From the NCBI GenBank assembly GCA_028752905.1, contig JAQNBH010000017.1, positions 36,106,101 through 36,170,100 on the forward strand: a stretch of DNA of 64,000 nucleotides, read 5' to 3'. Numbering within the stretch: position 1 is the stretch's first letter; every line of letters starts with the position of its first letter. Both the position numbers and the translations under genes were made by a program. Of the stretch, positions 45,263 through 53,972 are shown in pieces. The notes under the pieces are model-generated. The model was not told the DNA's origin. It worked only from the letters and a program-made list of their open reading frames with translations, and made no database searches. The stretch is from Cladorhizidae sp. MBARI D1340-BT2 (Eukaryota; Porifera; Demospongiae; Poecilosclerida; Cladorhizidae).

Positions 45263-48200
45263 TTAAGGGGGACTGATAGTTCTCTGTCCGTAGCGTACGA
45301 CTGGTTTTGCTCCTCTCTTGCTGCGTCTCAGCGCGGCCGCTGGGTTGGGGTTCTTGGGGGGGTTGATGGCGGGCGTCAAGGCCAGGGTTTTCTGGGCGGT
45401 CTGGGTGGGGCGATGAGGCGGGGTTCCGGTGCCGGCGACGGAGGCGTATGATCGTCCGTCTGCCGGGGTAGCCAGCAGGGCGGGCTTGCGTCCGGTTGGC
45501 TTTGTTGATGTTGATGGTGGATGTACAGGTGTCCCCGGTGTAGTAGGGGGCAGTTTGGTCTGGGGTATCGGTTGAGGGGGCGGGAGCGGTGGGGGGGCGA
45601 TCTGGGGTGGAGTAGATGGTAGTGGTAGGGGAGGGGGGTATTCAATGGGGGGTGGAATATAGGTTGGTGGTATGGGAGGGGGGTATGCAATGGGAGGAGT
45701 GCCAGGCAGCGGACGGCTGAGCGGGCGAGTCGGCTGGGCTGGTTGAGTCTCCGTCTGACGACGTAGGAATCGTCTGTTCCTTGTGGTGAGGCGGCCCGAT
45801 CCGTCCATCCTCACGGCATATTGGTGGTACTGGAGCACCTCCACGACCAATCCAGTTTTGTCCCACTTCGTTGGGTGGCGGCCTGTCTGATTTTGGATGA
45901 ATACTCTGTCACCGCAACGAAGGGGGGAAAGGCCGTGGGTGTGTTCGTCCCAGCGTGCTCTGCCGAGGGTTTGGCGATGGGATCTGGCTTGTTGCCTCTG
46001 GTGGAGTTGTGATTCTGATGCATGGGTTTGTCGCAGCCGCGTGGGGAGGCCGGGTAGTGCATCACGGATGGGGCGACCAAATACGCATTCGGCGGGTGAC
46101 ATCCTTGTGTCTGGGTTCGGGCTGTTGCGGTAGACCAGGAGGGCCTTGTGGAATTTGGTGGTGAGTGTGCCTCCTGGTCCTGTGTTCCCCGAAATGAGCC
46201 TCTTCATGGATTTGACCGCGGTCTCTGCTCGGTTATTGGAGTGTGGGTTATAGGCAGAGGAGGTGCGGTGGTGGATGCCCCAAGAGGTGAGGAGCTCCCT
46301 GGTGGTATGAGCGGCAAATTCTGGGCCGCCGTCCGAGGTTAGAGTGGTGGGGATGCCATAGGTGCCGAATGTCTCTCTCAGTATGGTGGCGAGGCCTGCT
46401 GCGCCGTTGGTGGCCGGTTTGGTGATTGGCCAACCAGAGTACCGGTCTACCAGCACAAGGTATGCGGATCCTTTGTGGTGGAAGTAATCCGCACAGATGT
46501 GCTGGAAGGGGTACTCTGGCTCTTCTGGGGTGACTGACGGCATGGCAGGTTGAGAGGGGGCGTTGCCGTTGCATGCTGGGCACCTGTTCCTGGTTGCAGC
46601 GATGTCTGCGGGCATACCTGGCCAGAACAGGGAGGAGGTGGCTCTGGCAGTCATCCCGCTCGTGCCCTGGTGGGCTGCATGGAGGGTGGATAGGCAAGTT
46701 GGTCTCAGGGATGTGGGGATGATAAGTCGTTCCCCGTAGCATACCACACCGTCTACGATGGAGAGGTGTGGGAGGATTGAGAAGTAGTCCCTGATGGGGG
46801 CTGGGAGCATCTGCCTGTTGTCGGGTGTGCCTTGCTCGATATAAAACATCAGGTCCTGAAGGGTAGCGTCGGAGGCGGTGGCTGTCTGGAGGTGCTCCCA
46901 GCTGATGGGGATTGAAGAGATTGCCTTGCAGATGGCGGTGGAGAGGCCGGACTCGTCTATATGCGCAGAGGTGGTATTGGTGATGGCGCAGAGTGTGGAG
47001 GCAGGGCTGCCCGGACAGGCTGGGCTGGGGTTCGCAACATCATCGGGGAGGTGGAGCTGGGGAGGCGTCCGGGTTCCGGATGGGTGGCGTGAGAGGGCAT
47101 CGCTGGTGAGGTTCTTAACGCCAGGAATGTACACCATCCGGAACCGGTACCGGAGGGTCTTCTCCTTGATGTTGCGGAGGCGTGGGTTAGGTATGTCCTC
47201 GAGGCAGCGATCCCCGAACAGTTTGAGGAGGGGCTTGTGGTCTACAGCTACCACTAGATCGCTGCACCCGAGGACGAAGTGCCGGGCTTTGTCTAAGGCA
47301 TCCGCCACTGCCAGAGCCTCGCCCTCCACAGGGGCGTAGCGGGACTCGGCAGGGTGGGTAAACCTGGAACCCACAAGGGTGACGCGCCAACCCTCCCGAC
47401 AACAGAGGATCTCCCGGGATGGGCACTGGCAGTGCTTCTGGAATAGCCAGTACCCTATCCCGTCTTTGCTCCAGTCTGTTGCCAGGCAGGTTGGGCGGTT
47501 TCGGTCGAATATGGCCACCCCGTCGCGAATCTTCTCTACAATCTCCGACTTGGATGCCTGGAACGCGTGGTCCAGGGCTGGTGTCCAGAGGAATGGTGAG
47601 GTGGGCTTCAGGAGGGCCCTGAATGGTAACATGGTGGCGGTGAGGGAAAATGCATAGGCGACCTGGTTCACCAAGCCGAACCAGGCGCGGATGTCCGTGA
47701 TGCTTGCAGGGGTGGGGAAGTCGGTGATAGAGTTGAGGAACCTCGGAGCTGGTCGTACTTCGGAGGGGGTGATGTCGAACCCGGCAAACTCCACTCTGTC
47801 CTGGGCAAAGCGGAATTTGCGCGGGTTCAGGGTGATGCCGTTCACGGCACAGATGTGGAGCCACTCAGTCGCCTGGTGGAATGCTCCCGTGATGTCGTCC
47901 GACCAAAGCAGAGCGTCGTCGATGCATTTGGTCTTCGACATCACGTTGGCGACGAGGGCATCGTACCTGGCCGTGTAGGCATCACCTGAGGCGATGTACC
48001 CCTGGGGGGCCGAGCAGTAGCGGTACCTTCCCCAGGTGGTGATGAAGGTGGTGTAATGGCGGTCAGCTTCTTTGAGGGCCACGGAGTGGTAGCCGTTCCA
48101 GGCGTCGAAGATGGTCTTTTTGGTGTTGCCTGGAACGGCTCTTGCCTGATGGAATGGGGATGGGCAGTGATGGGTCTCGCGCGTGGCGTGCTGGTTGAGT

Positions 48201-49198
48201 GGTTGAAGGTTGATGGTCCTCCTGAGTGACCCGTCCTTCTTGGTGCAGATGACCATACGGTGGCACCAAGTGACGGGCGTACCCAGGGGGACCTTCTCCA
48301 GCACGCCGAGGCGGACGTCCCGGTCAAGGCCGGCCTTCACCTCGTCCTGCCAATGAATTGGGATATCAATGGGGTTGTGGCAGGGTTTGGGGATGGCGTT
48401 GGGGTCAATGTTGAGGGAGAGGGGGGGTCCTGACATCATGGGAAGGGGTTGATGCTCACAGACATTGAACGCACTTGCTGAGTATAAGTCCAGCAAGTGA
48501 CGTTCAAGCCTGTGACGGTTGGCCTCAGTGCCAGGGAATGGCAGGGAGGTGGGTCTGACAGGGGGCGGGGCACGGGTGGGGCATGAGCAGGGTCTGGGTT
48601 GGTTATGGGAGGGTTTGCTCACCACAGGTGTCGAGGGGCTGTCCATAGTTCTGGTCTGCAGGTTCGCGACTTCAGGGGGTGGGGGCCGATTCGGGGTCGC
48701 CCATGCATCCGTGCCGTCTCTCGAAGGTGGCGTCTGCTTGCAGAGGGGAAACTCCGTGTGAATCAGTCCCAGATCGATGCAGCTGGCCAGGCCGAGATAT
48801 AGTTTGGAGGCCAGGTCGCTGAAGTATACCATCTGCCGCGTTTCACGGCCTGAGTGGGTGGATATTCTGAGGAGAGCGGCACCCTTGATGGGGAGGGGGT
48901 TGCCACTGGCGGAGCTCATGAGGAGCGTGGCCGGGACCAGGTCGTGGTCAGTAAGGAGCAGTTCCTTCATGAGGGCTGGGCCTGCCAGACAGCTCTGGCA
49001 CCCCGTGTCAGCTAGGGCTGTGGTGGCGATATTGTGCCTTTCTACCCTGAGGGTGTGGCCGTGGGCCCTGAAATCCTCTCGGTGGGACGAGACTCTCACC
49101 TCCATGTTGGGTTGGGGCGGGGAGCGGCGTTGGGTCCAGGTCATGGTGCTGGAGTCCCACGATTGGTGTGGTAGCGATCCCTCGGTCATGGTTGCCAC
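45263..49198 (-). CDS. Gypsy pol polyprotein (PR-RT-RNaseH-IN)
   Basis: 1311 codons without a break. Protease: ALADTGCQSC (DTG at residues 64-66). RT: WCHRMVICTKKDGSLR (about 311), IFDAWNGYHSVAL (catalytic Asp about 365), APQGYIASGDAY and CIDDALLWSDD (YxDD box with Cys, about 425). RNase H: CLATDWSKDGIGYW (571) and DHKPLLKLFGDR. Integrase: H2C2 finger HAAHQGTSG...CPAC, core ICADYFHHKGSAYLVLVDRY, LTSDGGPEFAA and SNNRAETAVKSM (D,D,E). No chromodomain; the C-terminus is very Pro-rich (about 150 residues). The first residue shown is a GTG; the first ATG is three codons on. The frame is continuous with gag through one TAA. Family: K02A2.6-like Gypsy by pattern. Functions: processing, reverse transcription, integration. 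Confidence 0.95.
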   Translation of the reverse strand: MATMTEGSLPHQSWDSSTMTWTQRRSPPQPNMEVRVSSHREDFRAHGHTLRVERHNIATTALADTGCQSCLAGPALMKELLLTDHDLVPATLLMSSASGNPLPIKGAALLRISTHSGRETRQMVYFSDLASKLYLGLASCIDLGLIHTEFPLCKQTPPSRDGTDAWATPNRPPPPEVANLQTRTMDSPSTPVVSKPSHNQPRPCSCPTRAPPPVRPTSLPFPGTEANRHRLERHLLDLYSASAFNVCEHQPLPMMSGPPLSLNIDPNAIPKPCHNPIDIPIHWQDEVKAGLDRDVRLGVLEKVPLGTPVTWCHRMVICTKKDGSLRRTINLQPLNQHATRETHHCPSPFHQARAVPGNTKKTIFDAWNGYHSVALKEADRHYTTFITTWGRYRYCSAPQGYIASGDAYTARYDALVANVMSKTKCIDDALLWSDDITGAFHQATEWLHICAVNGITLNPRKFRFAQDRVEFAGFDITPSEVRPAPRFLNSITDFPTPASITDIRAWFGLVNQVAYAFSLTATMLPFRALLKPTSPFLWTPALDHAFQASKSEIVEKIRDGVAIFDRNRPTCLATDWSKDGIGYWLFQKHCQCPSREILCCREGWRVTLVGSRFTHPAESRYAPVEGEALAVADALDKARHFVLGCSDLVVAVDHKPLLKLFGDRCLEDIPNPRLRNIKEKTLRYRFRMVYIPGVKNLTSDALSRHPSGTRTPPQLHLPDDVANPSPACPGSPASTLCAITNTTSAHIDESGLSTAICKAISSIPISWEHLQTATASDATLQDLMFYIEQGTPDNRQMLPAPIRDYFSILPHLSIVDGVVCYGERLIIPTSLRPTCLSTLHAAHQGTSGMTARATSSLFWPGMPADIAATRNRCPACNGNAPSQPAMPSVTPEEPEYPFQHICADYFHHKGSAYLVLVDRYSGWPITKPATNGAAGLATILRETFGTYGIPTTLTSDGGPEFAAHTTRELLTSWGIHHRTSSAYNPHSNNRAETAVKSMKRLISGNTGPGGTLTTKFHKALLVYRNSPNPDTRMSPAECVFGRPIRDALPGLPTRLRQTHASESQLHQRQQARSHRQTLGRARWDEHTHGLSPLRCGDRVFIQNQTGRHPTKWDKTGLVVEVLQYHQYAVRMDGSGRLTTRNRRFLRRQTETQPAQPTRPLSRPLPGTPPIAYPPPIPPTYIPPPIEYPPPLPLPSTPPQIAPPPLPPPQPIPQTKLPPTTPGTPVHPPSTSTKPTGRKPALLATPADGRSYASVAGTGTPPHRPTQTAQKTLALTPAINPPKNPNPAAALRRSKRGAKPVVRYGQRTISPP

Positions 49199-49219
49199 TG
49201 TCTCGGAGATCGCGCTCTC

Positions 49220-50233
49220 TTACTCCGCCTGTCTCGACCAGCACATCTGTGCGTAGTGGTGTTGTCTACCACAGGAGGAGCAAGTGGAGCCAAAGGCGGG
49301 GCATTCGAGCCTTCGCACCGCTGTCCGTTCCCTCTCACCGTGGCCTTGGTGGCCACAGAAGCAACACACTGCCTTCGGGTTGATCTTGGGGCGGGTGGTG
49401 TTGCTGGGTTGCCCTCTGTTCTGTTGGGGCAGGTTCCTTGTTGTCCTTGGTGTGACTGGGTTTGGCTGTCTCTGTTGGCGTCGGTACGCGCTATTGATAG
49501 CATCCCCTTGGTCATGGTCGTCACCCAATGAGTCTGTCGAGGTGGGTGTGGTGATGGTGACCGCGGACCGCTTGCCTGCGGCCCTCACCTCGACAAACCT
49601 GATTGTCTCCTCGACAGTCATGTTTTGGTTTGTGTCTTTCAGGAGATCTTCCTGAATATCTGCATCTGCCAGGCCGATGCAGAGTTGATCAGCAACTCTT
49701 TGCTCCCCTTGGCTGTTGACGACTTCACAGCCAGAGCACTTTTGTGTGAACCTGCACACCTCAGATTGGCCTCGGAGGCGGGCAGCGAACGAGCGAATGG
49801 GTTCCCCCCGGTCCTGCACCATGCGGGAGAGGGCGACCCTGGCCACTTTCGGGTTCTCCTCCCGCACTGCAAGGGCCTTGATGGCAGCGAGGAGGTCTGT
49901 CTCCGAAAAATCATCAATGGGTAAAGGGCCCACCGCATTGCGGGTGACGTCCCTTCTTAGCTTCGGCTCGAGGCACTCGAGCAGCTGGATGGCCACATCA
50001 GTGCCCGTTAGTCTTACTGCCATGGAGTATGCCCTCCATCTGGTGGCAAAGTAGTGCCAGGCTTCAGTGGTGCCCCCGGCCGTTATCTCTGGGCGCTTGA
50101 CCGGGGTGGGCTTAGCCCGGGTCGCCTGGCTGTGGATCAGCATGTGTCCATTCAGCACGGCCGCAGTCACCACGGGGATCAACTCTGCTGGTGTCGAGAA
50201 GTCGCAGCCGGGGTATGGGCAGTCAACAGCCAT
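49220..50233 (-). CDS. Gypsy gag
   Basis: 337 codons starting MAVDCPYPGCDFSTPAE, where CPYPGC and HMLIH form a C2H2-type finger, unusual at a gag N-terminus. Capsid core: EAWHYFATRWRAYSMAVRL, LLECLEPKLRRDV and FAARLRGQSEVCRFTQKC (about residues 70-170). C-terminal nucleocapsid: CCFCGHQGHGE followed by CPAFGSTCSSCGRQHHYAQMC, Cys/His knuckles that bind RNA. It ends in TAA (49220-49222), and pol continues in the same frame. The spacing fits production of Gag and Gag-Pol from one RNA. Confidence 0.95.
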   Translation of the reverse strand: MAVDCPYPGCDFSTPAELIPVVTAAVLNGHMLIHSQATRAKPTPVKRPEITAGGTTEAWHYFATRWRAYSMAVRLTGTDVAIQLLECLEPKLRRDVTRNAVGPLPIDDFSETDLLAAIKALAVREENPKVARVALSRMVQDRGEPIRSFAARLRGQSEVCRFTQKCSGCEVVNSQGEQRVADQLCIGLADADIQEDLLKDTNQNMTVEETIRFVEVRAAGKRSAVTITTPTSTDSLGDDHDQGDAINSAYRRQQRQPNPVTPRTTRNLPQQNRGQPSNTTRPKINPKAVCCFCGHQGHGERERTAVRRLECPAFGSTCSSCGRQHHYAQMCWSRQAE

Positions 50234-50326
50234 TAGGCGGGTGGGCGGTAATTGGAAATATCGAACAACGGTCCCCCTCCTAACTTCTTCGGGCGGGGCT
50301 AGGTACTACCAATCACTATCGAAGAT

Positions 50327-50340
50327 TTCGCTATACACAT
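50327..50340 (-). promoter_or_regulatory. Self-complementary primer binding site
   Basis: The sense strand reads ATGTGTATAGCGAA at the LTR/internal junction. It is the exact reverse complement of 50422-50409 within the LTR (sense TTCGCTATACACAT). No TGG-type tRNA PBS adjoins the LTR; the nearest TGG is about 27 bases inside. Layout as in Tf1-like self-primed elements. Confidence 0.75.
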
Positions 50341-50522
50341 AGTTAAGCTCAGTAAGCTATTCACCTAGCTGATGCAACTGGACGAGTTCAACAAGTTATC
50401 AGTAGGAAATGTGTATAGCGAATGAATGTGTGCTAGTATGCATGCGCGAGGTAAAGGAGTCGTGTGTGAGGTAAAGGGTCGTACGTAGCAATGTTTATAC
50501 ATGTAAGGGTGGTTATTGTCTA
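50340..50522 (-). repeat. 5' LTR of the young Gypsy
   Basis: Sense orientation runs from 50522 to 50340. It contains the initiator-like TCATTC (50425-50420) placed so that a start at 50423 would put the 14-nt self-primer at nucleotides 2-15 of the RNA. Confidence 0.95.
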
Positions 50523-50527
50523 TATAG
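50523..50527. repeat. Target site duplication TATAG, right copy
   Basis: Identical to 45057-45061. Confidence 0.85.
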
Positions 50528-50559
50528 GTATAACAGAAGAGATCTAGCTTTTATTACCA

Positions 50560-50730
50560 AAGGATACCAAAGGCTATATAATAACTGGAAGGATGCTCGT
50601 CTGCGTAAAAATAGCTAACTAAATTTAATTTTTGTACCTTATCTTACCATTGTAGGAGTTCCATTTTTCTAAGTATCATCAAGATGCTGAATGTCAACAT
50701 TTCAAGTTCAGTCATTCATATTATTGAAAG
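50560..50730 (+). pseudogene. hAT zf-TTF remnant
   Basis: Reads KGYQRLYNNWKDARLR, then after a gap SKYHQDAECQHF, the end of a zf-TTF domain. Belongs to the hAT split by the Gypsy. Confidence 0.55.
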
Positions 50731-51095
50731 TATTTTATTAAATTTCCTATATAAGTGTGGGAAAGGTACAGGGTATGGTTATACAAAATTTGGCATGGCC
50801 AGGCCCCCTGCACTATATATTTGCCTTAGCAATGCAAAATGTACTGCTACGCCTATGATACAAGTAGCTGTGTGCTAACTATGCTAAGTGATAGATGTAT
50901 ATTATATACATTTTGTGTGCATAGATATATATCTGCTGTATAAAATTAAACTTGTGATCCAGTCTGCTTTTTTTGCATCATTTCAAAAATTAACTTTAAA
51001 AAAAAAAATCCTGCCTATAATGCTTGGAATCAGTGCCTATAATGCCAGCATTATTCTCAATGCTTCAGCACACCTAAAATGATTAAAAAAATGCT
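50731..51095. other. AT-rich remnant between hAT pieces
   Basis: No motif recognised; A-rich tracts near 50995-51010. Confidence 0.4.
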
Positions 51096-51782
51096 AGCAT
51101 AATTTATTGAGCCCCATCCTTCAGTGCTTTAACCCTTCAATGTGGAGAGTACCCGAAAATGTATACCCCCTAAATGTGGAAAAACCACTATAGTGGCTTT
51201 AATTAAGCATGCTCAGTAACTATTGCACACTCAGCATTTTTTGAAAGTTTTGGCTACCATTTTGTAGAACACCTCATGGTGCATTCAGTGGACTTTGTTT
51301 TGTAGCTCTAGGTTCTTCCTACTCCAAGTTACAAGTTAGCATAACTTGACAACAATCACAAGTTGAAATCACAAGTAGATTACCAATCTACATATTGTAT
51401 GCCGTTATATGTTACATTTTAATTTCGTTTATGTGTATCTGATGTTAAAATGTTTGAAAATTTATGATACTTGGTCATTGATGAAGTCTTATGGCATGGA
51501 TTAAGGTATGTGCATTAGAAAAAGTGCAGCGAAAATTAAAATGTTAATCCACATTCAGTAGCCGAGCCACTATAGTGGCTTTTCCACATTAAAGGGTTAA
51601 GGAGAATAAAATCGTATTTGAGGTCCACCATGACTGAAGTCCGATTAAATCATCTCATGATTCTGCACATTCATAAAGATGCGACTGATAGGTTGGACTT
51701 AATTTCGGTTGCCAATGATTTTGTTTCTGAAAGTGAACATCGCTTATCAATTTTTGGCACATTCAAACCCAGTGACCTATAG
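51096..51782 (+). pseudogene. hAT C-terminal domain interrupted by a MITE
   Basis: Before the MITE the frame reads APSFSAL and after it RRIKSYLRSTM, then VRLNHLMILHIHKDATDRLD and ISVANDFVSESEHRL. Joining across one TTAA gives the conserved dimerisation motif SFSALRRIKSYLRSTM. A stop at about 51120 shows prior decay. Confidence 0.75.
51133..51596. mobile_element. piggyBac-type MITE, 464 bp
   Basis: Ends CCCTTCAATGTGGAGA (left) and CCCTTTAATGTGGAAA (right, complement), flanked by TTAA at 51129-51132 and 51597-51600. TTAA duplication and CCCTT ends are diagnostic of piggyBac-like elements. Each end also carries the perfect palindrome CCACTATAGTGG (about 51187 and 51567). No coding capacity, so it was moved by a transposase elsewhere. 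Confidence 0.85.
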
Positions 51783-52504
51783 AACTCAATCACTATGAAT
51801 TAGTAATAATTCTATCAATCTTTTATTGTTCCTAATTTTACACAATTATTTGGCACTAATTTAATTTTTTAAGAAAAGAATACCACACACAACTATAAAT
51901 TATATAATACATTATTATTATACACAGTTGGTAAGAGAGAAAATAATTTCAGTTGACTTGATGCTGATGTGTCCAGGTTGATGGACAATTTCTCTTTTAA
52001 ATTGCTGGGGATGAGGAGTTCTTACACAGAGATATGAACCAGCAATTTATAATAAGAAATGGTAATACTTTTTATTATTATATATAATTACAATTGAGTA
52101 CATACAATATATACCTCCCTTTACTCACTCCCAAACTGGAACTACAACCATCAGCGTTTGGACCATTGCTTCAAATGACCTTACCACTTTAAAATTGCTT
52201 CCTACGCCCCTGGACCGTCCCGATAGCTTCGATGCTCTTCTTAGGTGGAAAGCTGCAGAGCCATCTACTGCAGACTCGCTATCATTTTTTTTCTTCTTTT
52301 TCCCCCCTTTTTTCCCCCCCACGTTAGTTTCATATAATGTACAAGCTACTAAAAGTTCCAACACACCAACGAAACAATGGCGACCAAAAGACAGAGGCAA
52401 AAACAAAAAACAAAAGCAAGATAAAAACCACAAAAACCACAAACAACAACAATAAAAGTCCGAGATCAAGCGACACCATCCACAGCTGGAGAACGGATAG
52501 CCAA
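51783..52504. other. hAT 3' remnant and low-complexity sequence
   Basis: Holds the hAT right terminus (52195-52212). After it is a T/C-rich run (52287-52320) and A/C-rich AAAACCACAAA repeats (52395-52455) that generate open frames on both strands without domain signal. Confidence 0.5.
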
Positions 52505-53300
52505 TCTTCTTAGCCAAAGCCCGTCATTACTGCGCCAGAGGTTGAGGAGAGGCATTGAAAGAGATGGCAGATGGAATCCACTGAAGGTATTCCAAGCCGG
52601 ATATATACCTGCAGGCGACCAATAGCTCTAATGGTAGAAACTGCTTCAGGGCACCAACCGTCTAAAGATTCAGCCACCAAAGGGATGAAGAGGACACCGA
52701 CTTCTCGGCAAGCTCCTGAATGAGCTGCTATTATCCTGTTCACCCCGATAGTGACCGTATGTCCACGAATGGAGGCCCCAACCTGAGTCAGATGTTGCAT
52801 AGTTGAAATTACAGAAACATCAATAGCAGCAGGCTGCCCTCTTTCCCAGTTAGGAATGAAAACATCGGCAGGACGACTACAGGTACCTGGGATCAGTGCA
52901 GGAAGCTCCTTCCTAGGGGCTAGTGCTGCTGACTGGGCTGCAGAGAAGACAGAATCTCTAATAGAATCATGACGATGGATTCTATCTCCGTTACCACCAC
53001 AACCAACTTGATTATCACCCATAGAATCGGCTATCCTATGGCAGATGGGACATGGCACATTCTCATCGAACATTGGAAGCCCTAGACAATAATCAAGACT
53101 AAGGCGTAACTCCCGATCATACAGATAGAGACCCAAAGCCTTAAAGGGGAATAACATTTAACCAGGCTCCAGCATGAGGAAGGGCACAAGAAAGGGCCAG
53201 ACCCTTTGAATGGATGTCAGGTGCTTCAATCAAAATCCTACGTAGTAGAGAAAAAAGTCGCTCCTGGATGGATCTCTGTTGTAGTGACTGTTTTACTGTT
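52505..53300 (-). pseudogene. LINE C-terminal Cys/His and REL-endonuclease-like domain
   Basis: Minus strand from about 53300: LQQRSIQERLFSLLRRILIE, LALSCALPHAGAWLNVIP, a frameshift near 53150, then a 215-codon frame: LRLSLDYCLGLPMF, CPICHRIADSMGDNQVGCGG followed by RIHRHDSIRD (Cys/His zinc motif), SRPADVFIPNWERG and PAAIDVSVISTMQ. The last two resemble the PD...D pattern of restriction-like endonuclease domains at the C-terminus of site-specific LINEs. The RT itself is not adjacent. It would bind and nick target DNA. The link to a particular LINE clade is uncertain. Confidence 0.6.
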
Positions 53301-53424
53301 GTAGACATAGAGATGCTCGCGAGTGAGATTTACCAGAAGCATAGAAGTCCAGATGAGGGTGTTCCTAGCAGAGTTCAAACAAGCACAGAAAGGCTGGCAT
53401 TGTTTAAGATAAATGGAAGTTGAA

Positions 53425-53972
53425 CTTTAGAGTTGGGAGATGGGCAAGGGGTATGGCATGTTCGCTCTGTGAGTCAGCCAGAAGAACAACATCATCTGTA
53501 TACATAAGTGCCCCACACCAACAGCCTTCCACTTTGTATCCTAGCTCTCTCCAATTCCTCTGCCATTACCATAAAATTAATATTGATAAGAAGTGGAGAC
53601 AAAGGACATCCCTGCCTAAGCCCATTCTCCACAGCAAACTACCTTGACCTACTTCCGCTCAATATCACCGTTGTCTCCACCCCACTATACAATGAATCCT
53701 ACAGATGTCCTCACAAGTTTCTCCTCTACTCCATACTGCCTCAACTGCTGCAACAGTTCCTCCCCACACACGTATCATATGCCTTACTTATGTCCAGGAA
53801 AGCCAGATATGAAGCTTTTTCCTTAGCCCCCCTTATTAACCACTCCACATCCTCTGACCAACATCCCTCTGACCTGTCTGTAATCTTCTTTCTTCCAATT
53901 CCTTTCTCTGCTGCAGCCAAAACTTTCTCATTCCACCTACCCCACATCTCTTCAATTATGTTTCCTCCCAAC
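53425..53972 (-). pseudogene. LINE RT fragment, cut by a hAT insertion
   Basis: Minus strand: MWGRWNEKVLAAAEKGIG (53955), then an internal deletion to KASYLAFLDISKAYDT (RT motif A Asp), a GLRQGCPLSP-like motif B at 53610 and an MYTDDVVLLADSQ-like YxDD box at 53490, with several frame changes. A hAT terminus begins at 53973. Likely continuation on the other side of the hAT at 56830-56960 (minus strand RLDWLEYQQAVEEMFME). Confidence 0.65.

Larger units (their letters stand above)
45062..50522 (-). mobile_element. Complete young Ty3/Gypsy retrotransposon, 5461 bp
   Basis: Two 183-bp LTRs (45062-45244 and 50340-50522) that differ at one base (C at 45201, T at 50479), flanked by TATAG. Minus-strand order: 5' LTR, self-complementary PBS, gag 50233-49220, pol 49198-45263, polypurine tract, 3' LTR. 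Both frames are intact. Base composition is clearly GC-richer than the AT-rich surroundings. All hallmarks of a recent, possibly still competent insertion; it landed inside a hAT relic. Confidence 0.95.
44757..52212 (+). mobile_element. hAT relic split by Gypsy and a piggyBac-like MITE
   Basis: Left end CATAGGCGTAACGGCAATTG at 44757 resembles the left end at 40846 and its inner sequence (GCCTGACCAATACTTTC versus GCCTTACCACTTTC). The zf-TTF remnant (NNWKDARLR, 50573-50600) and C-terminal domain (51100-51782) are in the same orientation. Right end GCTTCCTACGCCCCTG stops at 52212. Spacing from left end to the NWKDA motif, once the Gypsy is removed, is about 365 bp against about 405 bp in the 40846 copy. 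Much of the transposase middle is deleted. Confidence 0.6.

Noticed and set aside
45376..49383. Numerous frames of 60-225 codons on both strands
   Set aside because: Overlap the intact gag and pol in other frames; GC-rich sequence produces long shadow frames.
52125..52517. Frames rich in Lys/Phe/Cys on both strands
   Set aside because: Arise from T/C-rich and A/C-rich low-complexity runs.
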